From Nitrospira sp. CG24C (GTDB lineage: Bacteria; Nitrospirota; Nitrospiria; Nitrospirales; Nitrospiraceae), in the NCBI GenBank assembly GCA_002869885.2, contig NEWR02000016.1, forward strand, positions 101,742 to 165,741: a stretch of DNA of 64,000 nucleotides, in the 5' to 3' direction. Made by a program: the position numbers and the translations under genes. The stretch's first letter is position 1. Every line of letters starts with the position of its first letter. Under the pieces are notes generated by a model. It was not told the DNA's origin. It searched no databases and saw nothing but the letters and a program-made list of their open reading frames with translations. Shown here piece after piece: positions 44,997 through 54,861 of the stretch.

Positions 44997-45624
44997 GGCT
45001 TCGTACCTCCCGCTCACATTGCAAGAGAAACTCAAATACTTCCAGATGACGCTTTGCCGTTGCGATATCCTTTCCCCATACGTAGAGCCCGTGTCCGGCC
45101 AAGAGAAACCCATAGCAGGGTTGCGTACGCGGGAGACGGGTCTCGATGTGAGCGGCCAATGCCGGTATGTCTTGCGAGTTTGGAAACACCGGCAGGACAA
45201 CCTCACAATCGTGAGTTTCAACCCCGTCGAAGCCTTTGAGCAATTCCCATCCAGAGAACTTCAGGCCATCGCATTCTCCGGCAGATCGGGACAGCAATGC
45301 TGCAGCCAACGAATGAGTATGCAACACTGCGCCGGTCCCCATTGCGTGGTAGAGCATGACATGCAGGAGTGTTTCTGCCGAAGGTTTCAATGTACAGCCG
45401 TTCACTGGCACGCCAATTCGGTCAACGGCAAGAACCTGAGCGGGGTCGAAGCCTTCTTTATCCACTCCTGAACTGGTAATGGCGCAAAAGGCCGGCGCCG
45501 CATGTTCAGGCAATCGCACGCTGTAATTCGTGCTGGTTGCCGGAGCCCAGCCTTTGCGGGAGGCCCATTGTGCGATGTCGGCAAGCTGGTCGGCGAAGAC
45601 TTTGAAATCATAAGTGTCGTCCAT
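44974..45624 (-). CDS. mtnB: methylthioribulose-1-phosphate dehydratase
   Basis: A 216-residue class II aldolase-like dehydratase: HTHS (VLHTHSLAAALLS) and LLAGHGLYVWG carry the zinc ligands, and TSTNYSVRLP and ITSSGVDKEGF match MtnB. It converts MTRu-1-P to the diketo intermediate. First of three methionine-salvage genes here; mtnA, mtnE and the MTA phosphorylase are not in the window. Confidence 0.9.
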   Translation of the reverse strand: MDDTYDFKVFADQLADIAQWASRKGWAPATSTNYSVRLPEHAAPAFCAITSSGVDKEGFDPAQVLAVDRIGVPVNGCTLKPSAETLLHVMLYHAMGTGAVLHTHSLAAALLSRSAGECDGLKFSGWELLKGFDGVETHDCEVVLPVFPNSQDIPALAAHIETRLPRTQPCYGFLLAGHGLYVWGKDIATAKRHLEVFEFLLQCEREVRSHGYPANA

Positions 45625-45725
45625 GGATGCCTATTCTTTCCGTCGGGCGTAGTCCTAATGGCAGCTGTATATGCCTATGGCAGAAGTGCAAAACATACTG
45701 GCTGATACGCCAGGTCGAAGCCGCA

Positions 45726-46607
45726 CTAGAATTCATCTTTGGCGCAACGAAAACCGGTGCCGCTGGGGCGGCTGTCCATCGTGCCCCAGTCGCGATCACT
45801 CGCGCGAAGACTGATAGCCGGCTTGAGCCAGGATCCGCCCCGCATCGCTTTAATCGCCCCGCGCGAAGGTCCCTGGGGATCTGAGAGAGGGGCCTCTCTG
45901 TAGTAGTTCGGGTTATACCAATCCTGCACCCATTCCGCGACGTTGCCTGCCATGTCGTGCAATCCGTACGGGCTGACGCTCGCGGGAAAACTTCCGACCG
46001 GCAGGGTGAGCACGTTGCCTTTGAGCCCTTTTTCTTTTGCAATCTGTGCTCCGTCGCCCTTGATCCAAAAGGCATCCCAGTCCGCTCCGCTCTGAAAGTC
46101 GATGGTTCGTTCTGCCCAATAGCTGGCGCTGTTGGCCCTTTTGAAGTCCCACTCATTTCCCCAGGGGTAGCGACGTCCATCGGTGCCGCGCGCGGCCTTT
46201 TCCCATTCCGCCTCGGTCGGTAGGCGTTTACCAACCCAGGCACAGTAGGCCACGGCATCGTCCCAACTGACATTGACCACGGGATGGGCTCCGATACCGG
46301 AGATCGGCGCATTGTTTTCCCACAATGTGGATGCAGGGGTCGAGTGTGCCGGCGCACGGTGCTTGGTTGCCCGGACAAACCGCGCATAGACATCGTTCGT
46401 GACTTCATAGCGGTCAATCCAGAATGGTGCGGTGTAGACGAGGCGTTGGGGTTGTTCGTCGGGAAGTCCATCGCTGCCGGACGGATTTCCCATCAGGAAT
46501 TCTCCGGCAGGCACCAGCGCCATGTCGCCCAGAGGAATGGCGCTCATGGCTGATGGCGGATGGTAAATGGTGAGGAGAAGAAGCAAGAGTGAGGGATAGA
46601 TGAACAA
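45726..46607 (-). CDS. SUMF1/formylglycine-generating-like exported protein
   Basis: A 293-residue protein of the SUMF1 (FGE-sulfatase) fold: FWIDRYEVTNDVYARFV, WDDAVAYCAWVGKRLPTEAEWEKAARG, GNVAEWVQDWY and RGGSWL. A TTG start at 46607 gives an N-terminal hydrophobic export signal (LLLLLLTIY); the ATG at 46547 would lack it. The catalytic Cys pair of true FGE is not evident near the C-terminal region, so it may be a binding protein, not a converting enzyme. It lies upstream of mtnB and downstream of the PqqC-like gene. Confidence 0.82.
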   Translation of the reverse strand: MFIYPSLLLLLLTIYHPPSAMSAIPLGDMALVPAGEFLMGNPSGSDGLPDEQPQRLVYTAPFWIDRYEVTNDVYARFVRATKHRAPAHSTPASTLWENNAPISGIGAHPVVNVSWDDAVAYCAWVGKRLPTEAEWEKAARGTDGRRYPWGNEWDFKRANSASYWAERTIDFQSGADWDAFWIKGDGAQIAKEKGLKGNVLTLPVGSFPASVSPYGLHDMAGNVAEWVQDWYNPNYYREAPLSDPQGPSRGAIKAMRGGSWLKPAISLRASDRDWGTMDSRPSGTGFRCAKDEF

Positions 46608-46611
46608 AGCG

Positions 46612-47364
46612 CTATTTAGGTTTTTTCAAGCCACAGGCTTTGGCGACGGCATCACGATAGGCTTGCCAGAGCGTCAGGCATTTTTTGAGGCAGCTCAGTA
46701 CGGCTTGCTGTTGGGTATATGTTGTCGCATAGTCCACCACCATGGCGTAGGCATCGTGGCGGTGGCCTGCCTCGACCATTTGGTGAGCTCGAATCAGATC
46801 CATGGAATCGGGGGGCAGGCCGTGGTGTTTCACGAGCGGGTGGCGGAGGACGATCGCTTCGATGTCTTCGACGGTCTTGGGCTTGGAGGGAGCGGAGATT
46901 TCCGCGCGATCTTTCAGGCTACCTTCCACGAAAACAGTAAGGGCCGCTGCTCCAATGACCCAGTTCCGGTTGTTCGAGACACGGTCCAGCCAGGCGCGGT
47001 AGCGCCGACTGGCCGGTAAGAGGCGTACCCTCTCAAAGTCGCTCGCCGGCAGCCCAAGGCCTGCCATCATGGTCAGGAACAATTCGGGGTGAGATTTTCC
47101 CAAGGAGAGCCCACCGGTGTCTTCTTCGTAAATATTGTCGGCGAGCATCCGGCGAACCGGAGCCGGGGGATTCTGTCCGTAAATGTGAGCAAGGAACACA
47201 GGAAAGTCACGCACGTATACGCTGTATTCCTGTTGGAAGTGGCGAGTGAGCTGATCGATGGTAACTGTTCCGTCGGCGAATGCCGGCCAGGCCCAGTGGT
47301 GCTTACGATCCATTATCCGCAAGAGTTCTTCTTGGAATCGGCTTTTCGTCAAGGATCGTGTCAT
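46612..47364 (-). CDS. PqqC/CADD-like iron-containing redox enzyme
   Basis: A 250-residue all-helical protein of the heme-oxygenase-like fold. Likely metal ligands: HFQQEYSVYV (His, Glu), LADNIYEEDTGG (Glu) and VEAGHRHDAY (Glu, His, His). Relatives include CADD and PqqC. The ATG at 47364 has a purine-rich site; frame upstream is not supported. It overlaps no neighbour and is divergent from the gene at 47422. The substrate is unknown. Confidence 0.75.
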   Translation of the reverse strand: MTRSLTKSRFQEELLRIMDRKHHWAWPAFADGTVTIDQLTRHFQQEYSVYVRDFPVFLAHIYGQNPPAPVRRMLADNIYEEDTGGLSLGKSHPELFLTMMAGLGLPASDFERVRLLPASRRYRAWLDRVSNNRNWVIGAAALTVFVEGSLKDRAEISAPSKPKTVEDIEAIVLRHPLVKHHGLPPDSMDLIRAHQMVEAGHRHDAYAMVVDYATTYTQQQAVLSCLKKCLTLWQAYRDAVAKACGLKKPK

Positions 47365-47421
47365 GTCTGTTGCCTTCCTGGTGAGTGGCTCGATACAATT
47401 CGACTGCGTGGAGGTCTGTTC

Positions 47422-47706
47422 ATGAATCAGATCACGATTCAAAACCCGGAAGACATTCTATCGATGTTGGCCGAGGTCTCGCTTCGAGGGACCGGCTTCG
47501 TGACCGACTGTCTCCTCGACTATGTGTTGGAAGAAGGCTTCACTGAACCGATCTTTCTCAATGCCAGCGGGGAAGACCCGGATGCCTATTTTAAAGGGCA
47601 ATCTCCTGCCTGGGCGATATATCAGATCCGAGAATGGAAACGGGTATTGACCGTTTCGGGTGGTCCAGGCAAAGAGCGGCGTGTACAAATTACAGAAACT
47701 CCCTAG
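47422..47706 (+). CDS. hypothetical protein
   Basis: 94 residues, start ATG 47422 with GGAGG 7 nt upstream. The body is NPEDILSMLAEVSLRGTGF, with acidic centre and the C-terminal KERRVQITETP. No family recognised. An in-frame open stretch upstream of 47422 is not coding. Confidence 0.6.
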   Translation: MNQITIQNPEDILSMLAEVSLRGTGFVTDCLLDYVLEEGFTEPIFLNASGEDPDAYFKGQSPAWAIYQIREWKRVLTVSGGPGKERRVQITETP

Positions 47707-47798
47707 CCAGCGGGTGAGTGTAAAATGGATGAAGAGAAAAAGCAACGAGACGAATGCGTTCAATCGTTTTTGGGCAGTTTGCGCTTGGAGTGTGCGGT

Positions 47799-48035
47799 AT
47801 GCCGATGATCCGTCTCACTGAGCCGCAGAGTATGGGCGAGCTGGCAATGATTACAAGTTTGCTGGAGGGCAGCGGCATCGCCTACATCGTTCAGAACGAA
47901 CATGTGAGTAGTTTGTATCCTGGACTTCCCATTCTCAACTCGCGCGTCATGGTCGACGAGTGCGACCAGCTCCGTGCGGAAGTGCTGCTAAGCCGACTGC
48001 GATTGGCGGTGCGCGATGTTTCGTCGCAGCCGTGA
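47799..48035 (+). CDS. DUF2007-like small protein
   Basis: 78 residues; ATG at 47799 has GGAG 9 nt upstream. Pattern MIRLTEPQSMGELAMITSLL, then GIAYIVQNEHVSSLYP and VMVDECDQLRAEVLL matches the DUF2007 (putative signal transducing) family. Function unknown. Confidence 0.78.
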   Translation: MPMIRLTEPQSMGELAMITSLLEGSGIAYIVQNEHVSSLYPGLPILNSRVMVDECDQLRAEVLLSRLRLAVRDVSSQP

Positions 48036-48043
48036 GTGACGGG

Positions 48044-48514
48044 CTACGGTCGAGCTTTGGGGCTGTGCGGATTAGACGGGGACTGAGTGGGAAGCCGTTC
48101 CCCTGAGCCTTGGAACCATCCACCGTTGAGAATGCCCTCTTCAAAGTATAGATAGCGGTGTTTCACCGACGCAGCGCTTTCCCAATCTTCAAATATCCAT
48201 TCCTCGCGACGGATGCCTTCTTTGGTGAACGTCGTGTTGATGGTTTGCGGCCCTCCCCAGGCTTCTAGCACCTGCTCCTTCGACATCCCGACCATGACGC
48301 GATGTTCCGCGATATGTTTTTGAAAATCCGGGTCATTAAGTTGTGCGATGAGCGGCCAGATCACCATGAGGAGAACAAACAGCCCAAGCCCGGCATAGAT
48401 GATAAGCCGAACCGGGCGTCGGCGGATAAAGGGGATTGGTTCTTCCAGATCGGTTGGAGAGGCATTCATGGATTCATGGATAGCCGTGGTGGTCTGATGC
48501 ATGATGCGACGCAT
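48044..48514 (-). CDS. membrane-anchored protein with SmpA/BamE-like motif
   Basis: About 156 residues: one membrane segment (LIIYAGLGLFVLLMVIW) followed by a periplasmic part. The segment VGMSKEQVLEAWGGPQTINT with EEWIF later resembles the two-strand turn of SmpA/BamE-like small domains. The start is uncertain (no clear Shine-Dalgarno). Confidence 0.6.
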   Translation of the reverse strand: MRRIMHQTTTAIHESMNASPTDLEEPIPFIRRRPVRLIIYAGLGLFVLLMVIWPLIAQLNDPDFQKHIAEHRVMVGMSKEQVLEAWGGPQTINTTFTKEGIRREEWIFEDWESAASVKHRYLYFEEGILNGGWFQGSGERLPTQSPSNPHSPKARP

Positions 48515-48634
48515 CGTAGCAACGTGAATTGGAGAGAGTCAAGCCGAGGCGCTGGTTTCTCCATATTTATCAGCGCGATACAGAAATTGAGCTATACTGG
48601 AGCAGTGCAAAGGTTGAGGTGTTCAGGAGAGGCT

Positions 48635-49213
48635 ATGATGAATTCTGGATCAAAGCAGGGGAATAATCAGAGGCGATGGACTTTTGCGGTATGGTTCCTG
48701 GCCGTCTGGGGGTGCCTCGTCATGCCGCTGTCTTCAATTGAAGCGTCGGCAACCACCATATATTCCTATATCGATGAGCAAGGCACGCCCGTGATGACAG
48801 ATAATTTCAATGCGATTCCTGAACGGTACCGCGCAAAGGTCAAAACCACCGAGCAGGTCGCGACGGCTTCCGAGAGAATCTCAACTGCCGACACCATTCA
48901 TGAAAGTGTGTCGGATTTTGGAAGGCAGCTTCGCGGTATGGTTTCCGGAGCTGCCCCCAGCATCTCCGGGCTTTCCCCTTCACAGTCTGAGATTCTCACC
49001 TACGCTGGTGTTGCGGCGATAATCCTGCTCATTGCCATGAACGTGAGCAAAGGCCCATTTATCCGCCTTCTGGCTTTGGGGTGTTTGATCATGCTCGGTC
49101 TTGCCACGCCAATTTTGATGTATGTGTCGAATGATGGCCCGATGGATGTGATGAAGAACAAAGCTTCTCAGGTCGAGAAAAAACACCAAGACCGTGTCCA
49201 GCAGATTCCGTAA
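48635..49213 (+). CDS. membrane protein with DUF4124-like N-terminus
   Basis: 192 residues. Signal region, then TTIYSYIDEQGTPVMTDNF and NAIPERYRAKVK, the pattern of DUF4124-type domains. Two membrane segments follow (YAGVAAIILLIAMNV, LLALGCLIMLGLATPILMY). ATG at 48635 has GGAGA 6-7 nt upstream. Probably an inner-membrane protein with a periplasmic domain. Confidence 0.68.
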   Translation: MMNSGSKQGNNQRRWTFAVWFLAVWGCLVMPLSSIEASATTIYSYIDEQGTPVMTDNFNAIPERYRAKVKTTEQVATASERISTADTIHESVSDFGRQLRGMVSGAAPSISGLSPSQSEILTYAGVAAIILLIAMNVSKGPFIRLLALGCLIMLGLATPILMYVSNDGPMDVMKNKASQVEKKHQDRVQQIP

Positions 49214-49251
49214 CCCGCCTCAGCGACCCTCAAAACCAATCATCAATGTCT

Positions 49252-49332
49252 GCTAGCAGGCTGCAGAAAAGCTATTGTGGCCTGCTAGAACTTCGATGGT
49301 TTGCACGTGTGGCACAACAGAAAAACATTGCC
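49252..49332. repeat. family A flank with partial ends
   Basis: TAGCAGGCTGCAGAAAAG and GGCCTGCTAG resemble degraded family A ends. CGATGGTTTGCACGTGTGGC and the following CAACAG recur (inverted) after copies at 684 and 6127, so it is part of the same unit as the next entry. Confidence 0.55.
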
Positions 49333-49457
49333 GCAGGATGCTCAAAAAGGCTGTCCAGCAAGGCCGCAGCGAGTGAAGGGCCGAGGCGTACCCTCTGGGT
49401 ACGTTGAGGGTCTGAACGATGCGAGAACGCTGCTGGCGGACTTTTTCAGCATCCTGC
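49333..49457. repeat. family A repeat, copy 5 (inverted relative to copy 1)
   Basis: GCAGGATGCTCAAAAAGG to CTTTTTCAGCATCCTGC. The interior (GTCCAGCAAGGCCGCAGC, GCGTACCCTCTGGGTACG, TTGAGGGTCTGAACGATGC) is nearly the reverse complement of 684-809. Its right end supplies the stop codon of the minus-strand gene next to it. Confidence 0.8.
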
Positions 49458-50248
49458 TAGTCCGCATACTTGGGGACAGGTATCTTCTTGGCCAAGGGTG
49501 GCTGAGGAGCGAGCCGGCGCTGGGAGAATTCTCGCGAGTAGGGATTCAGGATGGGGTCATGGGTGTGTCGCTGCCGTTGCTTCACCAGATCGACACTTTG
49601 CGTACTGATTTCCACGCGATCGACCAGCGCCTTGGTTGTGAGTGGGTCCGGCAGGCCTTGCAACGAAAATAGCTGAAAGGCCAGGGTCCACTCCAACTTG
49701 TCCCTGGTTGTCTCTTTCACAATAAAACGAGCCGCTGGTGACGAGGCGCCTTTAAACAAGAGTACCCAAATATTCGATCGGAATGAGGGGGCGGCAGGAT
49801 CTTCTGAAGGGCGAAATTCCGGGACGAGTGAGGGGATCTGGGCGAGGGGGACGGAGGGGGAGAATTCAATATCGACGAGCCGAACGAATAACGTTTGATT
49901 TTCGGTGTCATCGTTGGGATCGACGGTGTAACTGAACGAGTATCGGACATCGATGCCATCACGTGTAAAGGTATACACATCTTCGCCATTTTCAGGCGAG
50001 ACGAGCTTCCGAAAATACTTTTCCCAATCGGTGATGGCATAGTAGGTAAAGACGCGCAGCGCGGACTTTCGATCGCGCACGGCCTGCGGCATCCCAAGCT
50101 TTTGATGTAACTCCGTTTGTGTCAGCCCGAGATAGCCATCCTCAAAATAAGGGGCTGCAAGGGCTGCGGAAGGCTGGAACCAGATGCCCGAAAACGATAA
50201 TAGCAGCAGAGACACGAGGATGGTATGGGTGGAACGATGCAGGAGCAC
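49457..50248 (-). CDS. secreted hypothetical protein
   Basis: About 263 residues from the GTG at 50248, with GGAGAGA 4-6 nt upstream; an ATG at 50293 has none. Signal peptide LVSLLLLSFSGIWFQPSA ends near ALAAP. YLGLTQTELHQKLGMPQAV resembles the SmpA-like hairpin found also at 48044. The C-terminus (QPPLAKKIPVPKYAD) ends in a TAG provided by the adjacent family A repeat. Confidence 0.65.
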   Translation of the reverse strand: MLLHRSTHTILVSLLLLSFSGIWFQPSAALAAPYFEDGYLGLTQTELHQKLGMPQAVRDRKSALRVFTYYAITDWEKYFRKLVSPENGEDVYTFTRDGIDVRYSFSYTVDPNDDTENQTLFVRLVDIEFSPSVPLAQIPSLVPEFRPSEDPAAPSFRSNIWVLLFKGASSPAARFIVKETTRDKLEWTLAFQLFSLQGLPDPLTTKALVDRVEISTQSVDLVKQRQRHTHDPILNPYSREFSQRRLAPQPPLAKKIPVPKYAD

Positions 50249-50398
50249 AGTTTCTCTCCAGCTGGTCCCGGCATCGTATCGGCGGTATCCCATCCTGTCA
50301 AGACGAGGCGGGGTTGCTTGCCGGTATAAGAACCGGTCGGTTATGATGGCCGGACTTTCTTTGCCAACACAGCGGATTCGAGCCTGGAGACGGATCGT

Positions 50399-53300
50399 AT
50401 GAGTGCATCGTTAGAAGCCTTACTGCATGAACGCATTCTGGTCCTCGATGGGGCCATGGGGACCATGATCCAGCAGCGAAAACTGGATGAGGCCGCGTTT
50501 CGTGGCGAGCGGTTCAAAGATTGGAAAAAAGATCAGCGGGGGCACAATGATCTGTTGAACCTGACGCAGCCCACTATCATCGAGGAGATCCATCGCCAGT
50601 ACTTCGAGGCCGGCGCCGACATCGTGGAAACGAATACCTTCAATGCGCAAGCCATTTCACTGGCCGACTATGGCATGGAGTCGTTGGCCTACGAGATTGC
50701 GAGAGCCGGAGCGGAATGCGCCAAGCGTGCTGCGGTGCAGGTCATGGGGGCAGAACCTGGCCGGTCGTGCTTTGTGGCCGGCGCAATTGGACCGACGACG
50801 AAGACGTCGTCAATTTCAACCGATGTCAATAATTCGGCGGCGCGCGGCACCACCTATGACGAACTGGTAACCGCCTACTACGAGCAGGTCCGTGGCTTGG
50901 TCGATGGTGGAGTGGACCTGTTGTTGGTCGAGACCATCTTCGATACGCTCAATGCCAAAGCGGCATTCTTTGCCATCGATAAGTTCTTCGATGATCGTCA
51001 CATCAGGCTCCCTCTCATGGCCTCGGTGACGTTTATTCAAGCAGGCAGCAATCGTGGGGTGACGGGCCAAACGATTGAAGCCTTCTGGAATTCCATCTCC
51101 CATGTGCCCTTGCTCAGCGTCGGCATCAACTGTGCGCTAGGCCCCAAAGAAATGCGTCCGTTGATTGAAGAGCTCTCGCGCCTGGCTCCGATCTATGTGA
51201 GTAGCCATCCGAATGCCGGGCTGCCTAATCCCTTATTGCCGACGGGGTTTCCGGAGACACCCGAGAGTCTGGCGCCCCAACTGAAAGAATGGGCGCAGAG
51301 CGGCTGGCTGAATATTGTCGGGGGCTGTTGTGGGACGACACCCGGACATATCAAGTTGATTGCCGAGGCCGTGAAAGGCCTGCCTCCGCGCGTTACAGGG
51401 TCCGTCGAGCCCCATACCAGACTCAGCGGGTTGGAAGCGGTCACGATTCGACCGGAATCGAATTTTGTGAACATCGGTGAACGGACCAACGTGACGGGAT
51501 CACCGGCTTTCTCCAAACTGATTCTGGCAGGCGATTATGAAGCCGCGCTTTCGGTGGCGCGGCAGCAAGTAGAGGGGGGCGCCCAGATCATCGACATCAA
51601 TATGGACGAAGGCATGCTCGATTCCCAGGCTGCCATGGAGAAGTTCCTGCGATTGGTCGCATCGGAACCGGATATCACTCGCGTGCCCATCATGGTGGAT
51701 AGTTCGAAGTGGGATATCCTCGAAACTGGGCTGAAGAATATCCAAGGCAAGCCTGTCGTCAATAGCATCAGCCTGAAAGAAGGCGAAGCCAAGTTCCTCC
51801 AGCAGGCTAAATTGGTGCATCGCTATGGGGCTGCCGTGGTGGTGATGGCTTTCGATGAACGCGGTCAGGCCGACACGTATGAGCGCAAGATCGAGGTCTG
51901 TGAGCGGGCCTATCGCCTCCTCACGGAACGCATTGGTTTTCCCGCCCAGGACATCATCTTCGATCCGAACATCCTCACGGTGGCGACTGGCATCGAGGAG
52001 CACAATAACTACGCGGTGAACTTCCTCAACGCCACGCGCTGGATCAAGCAACATCTTCCGCTGGCGAAGGTCAGCGGCGGCGTCAGCAATATTTCCTTCT
52101 CGTTTCGCGGCAACAATCGCGTGCGCGAGGCGATGCATGCGGCGTTTCTCTATCACGCCGTCAAAGCCGGTCTGGACATGGGTATTGTGAACGCCGGGCA
52201 ATTGGCGGTGTATGAAGAGATTCCCAAGGATCTTCTGGAACTGGTCGAAGATGTGCTGCTGAACAGGCGTCCGGATGCGACCGAACGATTAGTGACCTTT
52301 GCCGAGACCGTCAAGCAGCAGGGCAAAGTGGTGGTGAAAGATGATGAGTGGCGGGCCGGCACGGTCGAGGAGCGCCTCTCCCATGCGCTAGTGAAAGGCG
52401 TGACCGACTATATCGAACAGGACATCGAGGAGGCGCGACAGAAGTATGCCAAGCCGTTGCATGTGATCGAGGGTCCGCTGATGGCTGGGATGAACATCGT
52501 GGGGGATCTGTTCGGCTCCGGGAAGATGTTCTTGCCACAAGTGGTCAAGAGCGCCAGGGTCATGAAGAAAGCCGTCGCCTACCTCATGCCGTTTATGGAG
52601 GCGGAGAAGAAAAGAACAGGCGCGTCGAGCTCGAATGGCAAGATCCTGCTCGCTACGGTCAAGGGCGATGTGCATGACATCGGGAAGAACATCGTCGGGG
52701 TGGTCCTGGGATGTAATAACTACGAAGTGATCGATCTTGGGGTGATGGTGCCCTGTGAAAAGATCTTGGCAGCGGCACGCGAACATGGGGTCGCGATCAT
52801 TGGCTTAAGTGGGCTGATTACCCCGTCGCTGGATGAAATGGCACACGTGGCCCGCGAGCTGACGCGCGAGGGCTTCGATCTGCCGTTACTCATCGGCGGT
52901 GCCACCACAAGCAAAGCCCATACGGCCGTGAAGATCGCTCCGGGCTACAATCATTCCGTAGTCCATGTGCTGGATGCCTCCAGAGCGGTAGGTGTTGTCG
53001 GCAGTCTGGTGAATGCCGATTTGCAGACCGACTTTGCCAAGAAGGTGCGCGCCGATTACGATCAGATCCGGCAGACTCATCAGGACAAGGGAGTTAAAAC
53101 CCTATGGACCTTGGAGCAGGCGCGAGCGAATCGATTCCAATCGAATTGGACTGAGATCGATATTCCCATCCCGGCGTTTACGGGAGTGAAGGTACTGTCG
53201 CAACAGCCGTTGGATCAGCTGATTGACTGTATCGATTGGTCGCCGTTTTTTCACACCTGGGAATTACGCGGGCGCTACCCGACCATTTTTAATGATCCTG

Positions 53301-54088
53301 TCGTGGGCCAGAAGGCCAAAGAGTTGTATGACGATGCGCGGGCCTTGCTCCGCAAGATTGTGGATCAACGGTTATTCACCGCCAACGGGGTTTACGGATT
53401 CTTTCCTGCAAACAGTCAGGGCGATGACATAGAGGTCTACTGCGACGACAGTCGCACGGCTGTCTTGACGACCTTCCATACCCTGCGTCAGCAATCGGAG
53501 AAGCCGCAAGGGCAGAGCAGCTTTGCGCTAGCGGATTTTGTCGCGCCGAAAGAGTCCGGGCGCGCAGATTATATCGGGGCTTTTGCCGTGACGACGGGAA
53601 TTGGGGTGGATGTCTTATGTAAAGAATTCGAGCGGGACCATGACGACTACAATTCCATTATGGCTAAAGCATTGGCCGATCGTTTAGCCGAAGCCTTTGC
53701 GGAGTTTCTCCATAAGCAGGCGCGTGATGCTTGGGGCTATGGCAAGAGCGAGGCTCTCTCTACCGAAGACTTGATCCGTGAAAAATATCGCGGCATCCGT
53801 CCCGCGCCAGGGTACCCAGCCTGTCCTGACCATACAGAGAAACGGTTGCTCTTCGATCTCTTGTCCGCAGAACAGCAGACAGGTATCACCCTGACGGAAA
53901 GCTTTGCCATGTGGCCTGCGGCCTCGGTCAGCGGGCTCTATTTCGCCCATCCGGAGGCCAAATATTTTGCGGTGGGGAAGATCGGAAAAGACCAAGTGCT
54001 CGACTATCAGGCCCGAAAAGGGATGCCGCTTTTAGAGTTGGAACGATGGTTGGGGCCAAACCTGAACTATGAACCCACCGGAAATTAG
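50399..54088 (+). CDS. metH: cobalamin-dependent methionine synthase
   Basis: A 1229-residue full-length MetH making methionine from homocysteine and methyl-THF. Homocysteine/zinc domain: GINCALG and [10 protein letters not shown]; pterin domain: [12 protein letters not shown]; cobalamin domain: [11 protein letters not shown], with the lower-ligand His; reactivation domain: [20 protein letters not shown] lies about 9 nt upstream of the ATG. The 105-base leader shows no cobalamin riboswitch that I can recognise. Works with methionine salvage at 43.7 kb. Confidence 0.96.
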   Translation: MSASLEALLHERILVLDGAMGTMIQQRKLDEAAFRGERFKDWKKDQRGHNDLLNLTQPTIIEEIHRQYFEAGADIVETNTFNAQAISLADYGMESLAYEIARAGAECAKRAAVQVMGAEPGRSCFVAGAIGPTTKTSSISTDVNNSAARGTTYDELVTAYYEQVRGLVDGGVDLLLVETIFDTLNAKAAFFAIDKFFDDRHIRLPLMASVTFIQAGSNRGVTGQTIEAFWNSISHVPLLSVGINCALGPKEMRPLIEELSRLAPIYVSSHPNAGLPNPLLPTGFPETPESLAPQLKEWAQSGWLNIVGGCCGTTPGHIKLIAEAVKGLPPRVTGSVEPHTRLSGLEAVTIRPESNFVNIGERTNVTGSPAFSKLILAGDYEAALSVARQQVEGGAQIIDINMDEGMLDSQAAMEKFLRLVASEPDITRVPIMVDSSKWDILETGLKNIQGKPVVNSISLKEGEAKFLQQAKLVHRYGAAVVVMAFDERGQADTYERKIEVCERAYRLLTERIGFPAQDIIFDPNILTVATGIEEHNNYAVNFLNATRWIKQHLPLAKVSGGVSNISFSFRGNNRVREAMHAAFLYHAVKAGLDMGIVNAGQLAVYEEIPKDLLELVEDVLLNRRPDATERLVTFAETVKQQGKVVVKDDEWRAGTVEERLSHALVKGVTDYIEQDIEEARQKYAKPLHVIEGPLMAGMNIVGDLFGSGKMFLPQVVKSARVMKKAVAYLMPFMEAEKKRTGASSSNGKILLATVKGDVHDIGKNIVGVVLGCNNYEVIDLGVMVPCEKILAAAREHGVAIIGLSGLITPSLDEMAHVARELTREGFDLPLLIGGATTSKAHTAVKIAPGYNHSVVHVLDASRAVGVVGSLVNADLQTDFAKKVRADYDQIRQTHQDKGVKTLWTLEQARANRFQSNWTEIDIPIPAFTGVKVLSQQPLDQLIDCIDWSPFFHTWELRGRYPTIFNDPVVGQKAKELYDDARALLRKIVDQRLFTANGVYGFFPANSQGDDIEVYCDDSRTAVLTTFHTLRQQSEKPQGQSSFALADFVAPKESGRADYIGAFAVTTGIGVDVLCKEFERDHDDYNSIMAKALADRLAEAFAEFLHKQARDAWGYGKSEALSTEDLIREKYRGIRPAPGYPACPDHTEKRLLFDLLSAEQQTGITLTESFAMWPAASVSGLYFAHPEAKYFAVGKIGKDQVLDYQARKGMPLLELERWLGPNLNYEPTGN

Positions 54089-54121
54089 GGGCGCGAGAAG
54101 GGCGAGAATGGCGAAACAGGC

Positions 54122-54185
54122 AAGGGTTCGAGGTCCGAAGTTCGAGGTTTTTTGAACTTCGAACCCTGAACTTCGAACTTCAAAT
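54122..54185. repeat. GTTCGAAGTTCG phrase hairpin, copy 2
   Basis: AAGGGTTCGAGGTCCGAAG and TTCGAGG pair with TTGAACTTCGAACCCTGAA and CTTCGAACTT. The same phrase recurs at 37522-37580. It follows metH and could act as a bidirectional terminator with the converging gene. Confidence 0.75.
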
Positions 54186-54205
54186 TGCGCTTCATGCGCT
54201 ACGGG

Positions 54206-54715
54206 CTAGGAAGCTTCTGCTAATAGGGTGTCTTGGACTGGTACCCTAATTGCCGCCGTCAGCGCCGATTTAATCCACCGATATCGTTCTTCTGCCCAGC
54301 GATTTACGTCTTCTGAATCAGTGAAGACCAGCTCCCAGGCTTTGGCGGCGTCGAGCATCAGCAACTGGTGTGGGTGATTATTACCGGACACATACACCAC
54401 GAGTACCGCAGATTTGCCGGTGAGGCTGATATCTGTAAATACGTGCAGCATCGCGCCATCCGGCAAGGTGGTATCGCGTGAGGCTGCCTCAACGAGGGGA
54501 TGGTACAGCCGCTGAAGAAATTGGGATGTCACTTCGTAGGCGTTGGTTGCGCTTAAGAGGCGGGGGTTCGGTTTTTCTCCAAACAGGTTCTCGGTCAGAT
54601 AGGTTGCAGCCTCCCAGGTCGGCATGACTCCGGATGTGACCAAGGATTCGCACAGATAGGCGATCCAATTGCGTGTCACCCTCTGTTTGCGTGCCGCCGT
54701 TACCTTCTTTGCCAT
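54206..54715 (-). CDS. hypothetical protein
   Basis: About 169 residues from the ATG at 54715 with AAGGG upstream. Basic N-terminus (MAKKVTAARKQRV), a helical middle (WIAYLCESLVTSG), and a beta-rich C-terminus (MLHVFTDISLTGKSAVLVVY). No family was recognised. Confidence 0.6.
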   Translation of the reverse strand: MAKKVTAARKQRVTRNWIAYLCESLVTSGVMPTWEAATYLTENLFGEKPNPRLLSATNAYEVTSQFLQRLYHPLVEAASRDTTLPDGAMLHVFTDISLTGKSAVLVVYVSGNNHPHQLLMLDAAKAWELVFTDSEDVNRWAEERYRWIKSALTAAIRVPVQDTLLAEAS

Positions 54716-54861
54716 AATTGGCAATCCCTTCGCTTGCATGAAATATTAATATTGTGGGTACAGGGCCTGAGAATCTGCGCTTGGGGCTGTACCTGACGAG
54801 ATGAGGGCAGTATATCGGCGGGTAGAAAATCGGTCAACGAAATGACGAAAAGGATGCGGTC

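Noticed and set aside
44997..45221. Extended mtnD start to 45221
   Set aside because: The extra 75 codons overlap mtnB in another frame and do not look like the dioxygenase N-terminus.
50294..50398. Cobalamin or SAM riboswitch in front of metH
   Set aside because: The 105-base leader is short and I see no B12-box or SAM-box motifs, only a small ACCGGT-type stem.
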